Shown here one piece after another: positions 1 through 5,599 of a stretch of 14,227 nucleotides of DNA. The number at the start of each line of letters is the position of its first letter. Position 1 is the first letter of the stretch. The DNA lies in NCBI GenBank assembly GCA_003133345.1, contig PKXB01000138.1:1-14227 (forward strand). The letters run 5' to 3'. The translations under genes and the position numbers were made by a program. The DNA comes from Hyphomicrobiales bacterium (GTDB lineage: Bacteria; Pseudomonadota; Alphaproteobacteria; Rhizobiales; Xanthobacteraceae). Under the pieces are notes generated by a model that worked only from the letters and a program-made list of their open reading frames with translations, was not told the DNA's origin and did no database searches.

Positions 1-7
1 AGGCTGG

Positions 8-22
8 TGGAGGCCACGGCCG
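8..22 (+). repeat. Distal att site (copy of tRNA-Cys 3' end)
   Basis: This is an exact 15-bp copy of the tRNA-Cys 3' end: four bases of the T-stem, the seven-base acceptor strand, the discriminator U and CCA, read on the minus strand. The match stops cleanly on both sides. It would be the displaced original end of the tRNA gene, marking the left boundary of the element. Confidence 0.75.
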
Positions 23-93
23 TTATGCCCTTTTTGGGCAGCGCCAGCACTTAGCTTGTCCAACCGCCCTTAAAGCACCTTCCGGGCGCAAAA

Positions 94-112
94 GACAATT
101 CCCAGAATTGTC
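94..112. promoter_or_regulatory. Perfect 19-bp palindrome, candidate operator
   Basis: GACAATTC-CCA-GAATTGTC has perfect 8-bp arms around a 3-bp spacer, about 100 bp upstream of the DUF3102 gene. Its right arm overlaps the second copy of a 10-bp direct repeat, TTGTCCAACC, at 56-65 and 108-117. The geometry suits a dimeric repressor, or accessory binding sites for a recombinase near the att end. No convincing -35/-10 pair is visible beside it. Confidence 0.4.
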
Positions 113-207
113 CAACCTTCCGCAGGCGATCTCGGTCGCCACCCCCACCACCTCAAACAGAAACCCCGCAGCCGGCGTGACCCAGCTACGGGGCATTGGA
201 GAATGCT

Positions 208-1110
208 GTGCAAAAGCAGAATACGCATACACCCATCGCCGCTGACACACAAACGGCACCAGGCCAAGACCTTGATCGATCCAATTCCCTCGCCGATCTC
301 GCCGCGCGGATCAGGGCCTTTCACGAAGCGGCAGCCGAAGGACTCAGGCGCAGCGTCGAAAACGCGATGGCCGCCGGCGACCTCCTGATCGAGGCCAAGG
401 CACAGCTCAAGCACGGCCAGTGGCTGCCGTGGCTCCGCGACCACTGCGCAATGTCCGAGCGCACCGCGCAGCTTTACATGCGCTGCGCGAAGAACCGGGC
501 CGCCATCGAAGAGCAAGCCAAATCCGCAACGGTTGCGGATTTGACCCTGAACGAGGCCGCCGCCGTTCTGATGCTCAGTTCGGATGTCCGCAAGCTATTG
601 GAAATGACCAAGACGATGGAGAGGTTGCACGGCGAGGATTTGATCAAGTTCTGCGCCGACAACGACATAGCAACGATCTCGGGCAACATTTTCAACGCAC
701 CAGAACCGACTGATCAGGAATGCGTGGAATGGCAGTTGTTTGTTCTCTTTCTGGCGCGTGAGTTTGGTTACAGCGTAGAAGGCGCTACCTGCCATGTTGA
801 TTGGGTACAGAGCCGGGGCACGCTCCTTCCGGACTGGATGAAGCCCAATCCAATACGCGACGCATGGATGCCCATTCTCCAAGCAACCTTCGACGCTTGG
901 AATGCCTTCCTTGTAGCCAACCGAGGCAGATCGCTCGACGATGTGACAGCCGAGATTAATCGGCTGAATGAGGCGCAGATCGAGCAGCTCACGACACGTA
1001 CCAAGCCTGCCCCGCGTCGGACGGTGAACAACCGCGGGCAGCGCCATCCCACAACAAACGCACACACGAACGAAGGAACACATGGGTTTCGGAAAATTCA
1101 ACGTCATTGA
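208..1110 (+). CDS. DUF3102 domain protein (phage/island type)
   Basis: A protein of 300 residues. Residues about 28-123 match DUF3102 as seen in alphaproteobacterial phages and islands: a helical stretch with the pattern AGDLLIEAK, then HGQWLPWL and MSERTAQLYM, the last of which looks like a recognition helix. The rest has no recognised domain and ends in a polar, basic tail. The GTG at 208 is chosen because GGAG at 198-201 lies 6 nt upstream; an in-frame TTG at 196 would add four residues but lacks a clear ribosome site. The 3' end overlaps the next gene by 29 nt, so the two are probably translated together. DUF3102 has no assigned biochemical role; DNA binding is an inference from the helical pattern and phage context. 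Confidence 0.8.
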   Translation: MQKQNTHTPIAADTQTAPGQDLDRSNSLADLAARIRAFHEAAAEGLRRSVENAMAAGDLLIEAKAQLKHGQWLPWLRDHCAMSERTAQLYMRCAKNRAAIEEQAKSATVADLTLNEAAAVLMLSSDVRKLLEMTKTMERLHGEDLIKFCADNDIATISGNIFNAPEPTDQECVEWQLFVLFLAREFGYSVEGATCHVDWVQSRGTLLPDWMKPNPIRDAWMPILQATFDAWNAFLVANRGRSLDDVTAEINRLNEAQIEQLTTRTKPAPRRTVNNRGQRHPTTNAHTNEGTHGFRKIQRH

Positions 1111-1639
1111 AAACGGCGAGGTGATCGCGCGCCGGATTACGAAAGCAGAGGCGACGGCGATGGTCGAAAGCGCACCGGCCCCGGCCACACAATCGCCGCC
1201 GATCCTGTCCGCGCCGAACGTGGGGTGGCGTTTGATTTCGCGCCGCCGTTTTTCTGCCGGGGGCAATGTCTATGATAGGGGCGCGGCGGTTCCCGTCGAA
1301 GCGCTCGGAAAGAACTACCAGCAACTCCTCGACAATGGCGTGATCGGTTGGACGCCACCGAGCAAGGTCAACGCCGCCGTGGTGGTGCGCGCCGCGCCAG
1401 CGCCACCACCGCCGCGAACGGGAAGTCTGATCGTCGTATTCGTCGACGATCCGAATCCGATTATCGCCTTCAAAAAAACAGTCGCCGCGACAGCCGAGCG
1501 CAATTCCCTCGATCACGAACTCGCGCGCAACTTGATTTTCGGAACCGATAAAGGCTCGCGTCTTTTTCAATTAGCCACCCGCGTTGCGAGCGAGCGCGAA
1601 AACAAAATGCACGGAAGGCGCGTCGCCGTCGCGCTTTGA
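1082..1639 (+). CDS. Hypothetical protein in the phage-like cluster
   Basis: A protein of 185 residues that I do not recognise. It starts at an ATG with GAAGGA 4 nt upstream, inside the end of the DUF3102 gene (29-nt overlap, different frame), which suggests coupled translation. The N-terminal half has short beta-like segments (MGFGKFNVIENGEVIARR, then VGWRLISRRRFSAGG). The middle has proline/alanine-rich linkers near residues 50-60 and 100-115. The C-terminus is charged and helical. There is no signal peptide or membrane segment. It is followed after 25 nt by the next gene. Confidence 0.65.
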   Translation: MGFGKFNVIENGEVIARRITKAEATAMVESAPAPATQSPPILSAPNVGWRLISRRRFSAGGNVYDRGAAVPVEALGKNYQQLLDNGVIGWTPPSKVNAAVVVRAAPAPPPPRTGSLIVVFVDDPNPIIAFKKTVAATAERNSLDHELARNLIFGTDKGSRLFQLATRVASERENKMHGRRVAVAL

Positions 1640-1664
1640 ACTGAAATGCAACCGGAGAACTGAC

Positions 1665-2345
1665 ATGGGCAGCCCAAGACTTCTAAAAGAACTTTCCATA
1701 AATGATGTGTCATCCGTCGACGTCGGAGCTGGGCGCGGGGTGAGGGTAATGCTGATGAAGTCTACCAACCACGAAGGAAAAAACATGGCCAATCTCACAA
1801 TCGAAAATATCCGCAAGGGCGCAGCGGACGGCGTAATTTCACGGGCCACCGTCGGCGCATTACTGGAAGCCGCAGTAGCCGAGCGCGGCGTCAGCCTATT
1901 GAAACTGCATGAACAGCGAGATCCATTCGTGTGCGGCCTGTTAATTCTCGATGACGAAATGGGCCGACTGACCGGCTTCTCCGAACCCGATCACTACGTT
2001 GCCAAGGCTGGCATCGACATAAATGGGGCAGGCGGCCTGCCTCCAACCAACCGCGCGCCGCCCACCAACAGCCGGGCCGGTACGTCATACGAGGTCGACG
2101 ACGAAGATCACGCGGCGGCGCTGGGAAAATTGGTCGACGCACACCAAGAAGCGAACAAAAACGCGATCCCGAAAATGTCGCGGTCCAAAAGTTATCATGC
2201 GATCATGCGAACAGCGCGCGGCGCAGCGACGGCAACGAAGGCGATTGGACAAGGCCAGAGCGGTTACAGAACGCGCCAGCAACGCACTCACGGAATCGGC
2301 GTCGGAAGCAATCTCCAGCCGGATTTGAGCAGACGGACACGGTGA
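1665..2345 (+). CDS. Phage morphogenesis-like protein, possibly frameshifted
   Basis: A protein of 226 residues. The first 32 (LLKELSINDVSSVDVGAGRG, then VRVMLMK) resemble the N-terminal signature of phage head/prohead-associated proteins (XkdF-like: INEISxVDxGA...VxLMK). The following MANLTIENIRKGAADG resembles the second block of such proteins. The ATG at 1665 has GGAGA 6 nt upstream; an in-frame ATG at 1785 has its own AAGGA, also 6 nt upstream, so two products are possible. After about position 2244 the +1 frame looks more coding-like and ends at 2328, which suggests a 1-nt frameshift near the 3' end. The XkdF-like assignment is a motif-level judgement. Confidence 0.6.
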   Translation: MGSPRLLKELSINDVSSVDVGAGRGVRVMLMKSTNHEGKNMANLTIENIRKGAADGVISRATVGALLEAAVAERGVSLLKLHEQRDPFVCGLLILDDEMGRLTGFSEPDHYVAKAGIDINGAGGLPPTNRAPPTNSRAGTSYEVDDEDHAAALGKLVDAHQEANKNAIPKMSRSKSYHAIMRTARGAATATKAIGQGQSGYRTRQQRTHGIGVGSNLQPDLSRRTR

Positions 2346-2348
2346 GCA

Positions 2349-2435
2349 GTGCGCTTCGCCCCCGCGCTCACGCCGAACCTCGCCCTGGCGGTGCTGCTGA
2401 TCGGCACCGCCATCATCATGCTGGCGAATGGGTGA
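2349..2435 (+). CDS. Small single-pass membrane peptide
   Basis: A 28-residue ORF with a GTG start 3 nt after the stop of the preceding gene and in the same frame. Residues about 9-26 (NLALAVLLIGTAIIMLAN) form one uninterrupted hydrophobic segment after a short N-terminus holding one arginine. The stop is 3 nt before the ATG of the HTH gene, so it sits tightly within the cluster. The ribosome site is weak (GGTGA close to the GTG), so it may depend on reinitiation. Phages often encode such peptides, some as holins, but there is no specific evidence for that here. Confidence 0.45.
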   Translation: MRFAPALTPNLALAVLLIGTAIIMLANG

Positions 2436-2438
2436 CAC

Positions 2439-2888
2439 ATGACGACGCCCTGGGTGTACACGCCGGATCGCATCGACAAGATCAAAGCGATGCTGGGCCG
2501 CGTGGCTGTCCCGGAAATTGCCGAAGCGGTTGGCGTCTCCGTTCCGTCTCTGAAGACTTGGCTGAGGGACAAACGGTTGACGGCGGCGCGAGCTGTCAGC
2601 GACACGATCTGCGCAGAGTATAATCGGCTGCGCCAGCGTGCCTTCCGATGCGGCTTGCGACTGAGCAGCCAGAACGGTTGCATTTCGCTTTGGGTTTCGG
2701 TGAAGGAAAATTTGTCATACGCGGAAGCTGATCTCTATCTGCGATTTACGAACCAGAGACAGCGGCTGATCGACATGGAGGCGGAGTTTTCGAAATTTGC
2801 CGGTTCCATAAAACCAACCGGCAATGCGGTTGGCGTCTCCGATTGGGTAGGTGAACTCCATCGCCCAGCGGAGACGCCGCCGCTCTAA
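2439..2888 (+). CDS. Helix-turn-helix protein of the phage-like cluster
   Basis: A protein of 149 residues. Residues about 22-46 (VAVPEIAEAVGVSVPSLKTW, then LRDKR) form a clear helix-turn-helix with the usual A-x-x-x-G-V-S turn and a basic recognition-helix end. The rest is helical and basic, with two nearby cysteines, and has no recognised domain. It begins 3 nt after the small membrane peptide. It could be a regulator of the element or a small-terminase-like DNA-binding protein; the sequence does not decide. The bases encoding AVGVS occur twice, exactly 300 bp apart and in frame. Confidence 0.65.
   Translation: MTTPWVYTPDRIDKIKAMLGRVAVPEIAEAVGVSVPSLKTWLRDKRLTAARAVSDTICAEYNRLRQRAFRCGLRLSSQNGCISLWVSVKENLSYAEADLYLRFTNQRQRLIDMEAEFSKFAGSIKPTGNAVGVSDWVGELHRPAETPPL
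2526..2841 (+). repeat. Two 16-bp direct repeats 300 bp apart
   Basis: GCGGTTGGCGTCTCCG is present at 2526-2541 and 2826-2841. Both copies lie inside the HTH gene in the same codon phase and encode AVGVS. The bases between them are unrelated. Confidence 0.7.
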
Positions 2889-2910
2889 TTTGCGATTGCG
2901 ATCATCGAAC

Positions 2911-2940
2911 GCAAAAGGAAAGACCGCCTCGCGGCGGTCT
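2911..2940 (-). terminator. Rho-independent terminator of the PEP-CTERM gene
   Basis: AGACCGCC-TCGC-GGCGGTCT (2921-2940) is a perfect 8-bp stem with a 4-nt loop. Read on the minus strand it is followed by TTCCTTTT, giving the usual U-rich tail. It lies 27 bp past the stop codon of the leftward gene at 2967. On the plus strand there is no T-tract, so termination of the HTH transcript is less likely. Confidence 0.75.
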
Positions 2941-2966
2941 CTCCGAAATCCAATCAGGTGTTTTGA

Positions 2967-3533
2967 TCAGGCTGTGATGGCGGCGTTCTTCCGCTTCCTG
3001 CGCGAGCCGAGCAGACCCAACGCGCCGAGGCCGCTGGCGAAGAGCGGGAGAGCGGCGGGAAGCGGAGTGGAGCCCAAATCAGTTGATACCGCTAATATCG
3101 TTCCGCCCTCCCCTTGGGGGAGTCCATTATTACAACCATTTGCATTTGAGCACGGATAGTTCTGAACAAACCAAGTTGTAATATTACCACCAGTAAACCC
3201 GGTCAAAGAATCGAGAACAACACGAGTGAAAGTGAATAGGATGCTCGTCTGATGATTAAGGCTCGAATTAGCTACGTCTAATTCCCAACCATTTAAATTT
3301 AGCACTGTATTATCTAAAGTTGAATAAGGGGATGAATTTACGATTATATCGAATGTCCCAAAGCCGCTAACATTGAGGAGAGCTGACGTAAACGCTGGCG
3401 GGAGCAAAGTCCCGTCAAAATTTATACTCCCGGATAACGCGGTGCCTGAACTAACGTCGAATGTTTGAGCGTTCGCGTATCCAGCTGTCAGTGCTACCAT
3501 TATTGTTGCAGCCAGACATCTTAAACGCAGCAT
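2967..3533 (-). CDS. Secreted VPLPA/PEP-CTERM sorted protein
   Basis: A protein of 188 residues with a signal peptide at the N-terminus (MLRLRCLAATIMVALTAGYA, cleavage probably after ANA near residue 22) and a C-terminal tripartite sorting signal. That signal is TPLPA at residues 156-160, a hydrophobic helix to about 176, and the basic RRKRK at 178-182. This matches the VPLPA variant of PEP-CTERM, which is recognised by an exosortase in the inner membrane during export to the surface. The middle is rich in Asn, Ser and Thr and probably beta-stranded, with two cysteines. The ATG at 3533 is chosen because GGAGG lies 5 nt upstream; an ATG 10 codons earlier lacks this. No exosortase gene is in the window, so processing would need one elsewhere. 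Base composition is very AT-rich: 33% GC in 3301-3360. Confidence 0.85.
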   Translation of the reverse strand: MLRLRCLAATIMVALTAGYANAQTFDVSSGTALSGSINFDGTLLPPAFTSALLNVSGFGTFDIIVNSSPYSTLDNTVLNLNGWELDVANSSLNHQTSILFTFTRVVLDSLTGFTGGNITTWFVQNYPCSNANGCNNGLPQGEGGTILAVSTDLGSTPLPAALPLFASGLGALGLLGSRRKRKNAAITA

Positions 3534-3758
3534 CTTAGCCTCCGTTACCCACGGCCTCACCAATTACCCATTATGGTCATTATCGAAGGCACCAATTGTG
3601 GCCGTCCTGAAGCTTCCACAGTTTTTTTGCATCTGTGACGATGTGCCGATTTAGCGACACTCTCGGAATGAACTCTGGAACGGCGTGGTACGACAGCAGA
3701 GCGGCAGCGCTTCAGCTTTCATCGGCGCTGCATAGGGCCTACCGGCAGCATTGACCGG

Positions 3759-4424
3759 TCACATCATCATCTTCAAGAGCCAATCCAAGGCGGCACCGGC
3801 AAGTTTGCTAATAAATTCCGACCCCGCTTTCTCCATGAGGTATTTGAGCGGCTTCACTAACAACAATTCGATCAAACCGCGTGGGGGTTTTGGCGCGTTT
3901 AGGATTTCCCGGCCTGCCTTCATATCGGCAAGTAACTGATCTCGAACCTCGCCCGAGATCTCATTCGACCGACGGAGTTCATCAAGCAGCTTCTCCATGT
4001 TCGCGTTGAACTGTTTGAATGGCTCGCTCTGAATATTTATCGTTATGGAGTTCTGAACGATCATCGCTGCTTGCGGGTTTGCGGGATAAGCAGATGGCGT
4101 GATCAATATTGATGCGGGGACAGTGGCGGCTTGTGTTCTCTCTACTGCCGTAATCATGGTGTCGATCGACTCCACGAGTCCGTCTCGATGAGCAGCCAAA
4201 ACGTTTACATCGGTCGTATTTTCGTCACCAATCCATCGCTGTGACATTGGATTCCAAATCGACGCGGGCGAACCTAATACTTGACCGGCGGCTAGAATGG
4301 CGCTCCTGCTTTTGGTGCGCCATGCCGCTAAAATTGCAAAAGTTAAATCCTGCTTTTGGATTGCAAGCAGTTCACTGCGTGCATCGCGGAGACCCTTAAT
4401 TGCGCTTTCCTGTAAAACGGACAT
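3759..4424 (-). CDS. Unknown protein beside the tRNA, hydrophobic C-terminus
   Basis: A protein of 221 residues that I do not recognise. Its start is 122 bp downstream of the tRNA-Cys 3' end and it reads away from the tRNA. The ATG at 4424 is the first possible start, since a stop codon lies immediately upstream; no good ribosome site is seen. Residues about 1-50 are helical. Residues about 100-135 look beta-rich (SITINIQSEPF). Residues about 135-175 are a charged helix with ELRRSNEISGEVRDQLLADM. The last 44 residues after PKPPR are hydrophobic/amphipathic helices (GLIELLLVKPLKYLMEKAGS and on), suggesting membrane contact. There is no signal peptide. Its place at the tRNA end of an island is where cargo such as defence genes is often found, but no defence family is recognised. 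Confidence 0.65.
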   Translation of the reverse strand: MSVLQESAIKGLRDARSELLAIQKQDLTFAILAAWRTKSRSAILAAGQVLGSPASIWNPMSQRWIGDENTTDVNVLAAHRDGLVESIDTMITAVERTQAATVPASILITPSAYPANPQAAMIVQNSITINIQSEPFKQFNANMEKLLDELRRSNEISGEVRDQLLADMKAGREILNAPKPPRGLIELLLVKPLKYLMEKAGSEFISKLAGAALDWLLKMMM

Positions 4425-4546
4425 TTACATTTTACATCCGATTGACCCATGCGGGCATGGCTAGGTCGGCGCGGGGACTTCTGCTGACTTATCACTGACG
4501 TAAAAGAGGGGCTGTTTTTCTGGTTGAGCTAAGTTCCTGATTTTGT

Positions 4547-4561
4547 TGGAGGCCACGGCCG
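4547..4561 (+). repeat. tRNA-side att site
   Basis: The 15 bp identical to 8-22. It is the 3' end of tRNA-Cys and the right boundary of the putative element. Because it is part of the functional tRNA, it is restored by the incoming element. Confidence 0.75.
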
Positions 4562-4620
4562 GAATCGAACCGGCGTGCACGGATTTGCAGTCCGCTGCGT
4601 AACCACTCCGCCACGTGGCC
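4547..4620 (-). tRNA. tRNA-Cys (GCA)
   Basis: A 74-nt tRNA with CCA encoded. The acceptor stem GGCCACG pairs with CGTGGCC, and the discriminator is U, as expected for tRNA-Cys. The anticodon stem GCGGA/TCCGT holds the loop CTGCAAA with anticodon GCA at 4588-4586. The T-loop region GGTTCGATTCC is canonical. It is the integration target of the element to its left and should be functional. Confidence 0.97.
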
Positions 4621-4674
4621 GTCCGAAGGTACGCCCGGCATGTCAGCAGGCCGCGCGATTCCCCAGAGTGCAAG

Positions 4675-4703
4675 CCTATATAGGAGCCGACGCCTATCGA
4701 CAA
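4675..4703 (-). promoter_or_regulatory. Likely tRNA-Cys promoter
   Basis: On the minus strand TTGTCG (4703-4698) and TATAGG (4680-4675) are separated by exactly 17 bp. The -10 lies 54 nt upstream of the mature tRNA 5' end, implying a leader that is processed off. The -10 is part of the palindrome CCTATATAGG, so a weak rightward promoter for the methyltransferase gene is also possible. Confidence 0.45.
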
Positions 4704-4781
4704 CGCCGCCGGCTCGCTTGCCTTTTGCCAAGGCTTGCCGCACAAAAGCCGCGTATTCTTCTGCTTTTGCCGAGGATAATG

Positions 4782-5429
4782 ATGACTGATTTCGCAGCCG
4801 CGCGCCGCCACATGGTGGACGGCCAGGTCCGTACTACCGACGTCACCGATCTGCGCGTGATTTCGGCCCTGCTGGAGGTTCCGCGTGAGCGGTTCATGCC
4901 GCCGGCTTCGGCCTCGCTCGCCTATCTTGATCTTGACGTGCCGGTGGGTGCATCCCGCCGACTGCTCAAGCCGATGGTGCTCGCCAAGTTGATCCAGGCC
5001 GCCGAACTTGTGGCCACCGACCGCGTGCTCGATGCCGGCTGCGCCACCGGCTACACCGCCGCCGTGCTCGCCCGCATCGTGGGCCAGGTGGTGGCGCTCG
5101 AACAGGACGCCGGCCTCGTCAAGGCGGCGCGTGAGGCGTTGTCGTCGCAGCCAAATGTCGACGTGGTTAACGGAGCGCTCGCCGAGGGCTGGCCGCAAGG
5201 CGCGCCTTACGACGTGGTGGTGCTTGAGGGGGCCACCGAGGCTGTGCCGCACGCGCTCTGCCAGCAGCTCAAGGACGGCGGCCGTTTGGTCTGCGTGCTG
5301 GGCTCAGGTCCCGGCTCCAAGGCCATGCTGTATCGCCGCAGCGGCGGGGAGGTGGGCGGCCGGCCGGTCTTCGACGCCTCGGCGGCGCTGCTCCCGGGCT
5401 TCGCAAAAACGCCGGTTTTCGCGTTCTGA
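4782..5429 (+). CDS. Protein-L-isoaspartate O-methyltransferase family protein
   Basis: A protein of 215 residues with an SAM-dependent methyltransferase fold. Motif I is VLDAGCATGY at about residue 83, followed by VVALEQD as the acidic strand-2 motif and APYDVVVLEG as strand 4. The N-terminal pattern DGQVRTTDVTDLRVI with VPRERFMP is typical of the alphaproteobacterial Pcm-like group next to tolC. The classical family repairs isoaspartyl residues in the cytoplasm using SAM. Two Pcm signatures are altered here: the TISQP region reads RRLLKP and the VTAAPP strand reads VLEGATE, so repair activity is uncertain. The ATG at 4782 is used because GAGG lies 6 nt upstream; ATG at 4779 is also possible. 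Confidence 0.85.
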   Translation: MTDFAAARRHMVDGQVRTTDVTDLRVISALLEVPRERFMPPASASLAYLDLDVPVGASRRLLKPMVLAKLIQAAELVATDRVLDAGCATGYTAAVLARIVGQVVALEQDAGLVKAAREALSSQPNVDVVNGALAEGWPQGAPYDVVVLEGATEAVPHALCQQLKDGGRLVCVLGSGPGSKAMLYRRSGGEVGGRPVFDASAALLPGFAKTPVFAF

Positions 5430-5466
5430 GACTGCCGTCTTTACCAAAAGTGGCTAAAATGCCTCA

Positions 5467-5495
5467 GGTCGCCGCCTTTTCGGTGGGCGGTGGCC
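5467..5495 (+). terminator. Stem-loop after the methyltransferase gene
   Basis: GGTCGCCGCC (5467-5476) pairs with GGCGGTGGCC (5486-5495) as a 10-bp stem with two G-U pairs and a 9-nt loop, 38 bp past the stop codon. No T-tract follows, so it may only stabilise the 3' end or attenuate transcription. Confidence 0.35.
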
Positions 5496-5556
5496 GTTAG
5501 GGGGTTTCAACCTCCCGCAGGTCCGCATATGATTCCAAGTTAAGCTTTGGGGGAGT

Positions 5557-5581
5557 GCGATCGGTGCTTTGCGCCGATCGC
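5557..5581 (+). promoter_or_regulatory. Strong hairpin at the tolC translation start
   Basis: GCGATCGGTGC (5557-5567) and GCGCCGATCGC (5571-5581) form an 11-bp stem with one G-U pair and a TTT loop. It directly follows GGGGGAG at 5549-5555, the best ribosome site in this leader, and precedes the ATG at 5600. It contains an alternative GTG start at 5564. Confidence 0.5.
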
Positions 5582-5599
5582 GCGTGGCTGGGTTGTGAA

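Larger units (their letters stand above)
8..4561. mobile_element. Putative integrated element in tRNA-Cys, no integrase
   Basis: The 15 bases TGGAGGCCACGGCCG occur at 8-22 and again at 4547-4561, in direct orientation. The right copy is the last 15 nt of the tRNA-Cys gene, so the layout matches site-specific integration at a tRNA 3' end with the tRNA restored on one side. The interior holds phage-like genes (DUF3102, a phage-head-like protein, an HTH protein), low-GC cargo and no housekeeping gene. No tyrosine or serine recombinase is present, although such genes normally sit next to the tRNA-side att site. It may be a remnant, a non-autonomous satellite moved in trans, or one unit of a tandem island continuing left of the window. 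The repeat is seen directly; mobility is inferred. Confidence 0.7.

Noticed and set aside
26..40. TGCCC-TTTTT-GGGCA hairpin just inside the left att site as a terminator
   Set aside because: The T-run is in the loop, not after the stem, and the stem is only 5 bp; not a credible terminator.
23..516. Leftward ORFs at 23-259 and 70-516 near the left att site
   Set aside because: They are largely antisense to the DUF3102 gene, have no recognisable motif, and show the composition expected of a shadow of a GC-rich coding frame.
3668..3754. 28-codon rightward ORF (MNSGTAWYDSRAAALQ...) between the two cargo genes
   Set aside because: No ribosome site, no recognised motif, and the spacer probably holds the promoter of the PEP-CTERM gene. 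It could be a remnant, but support is too thin.
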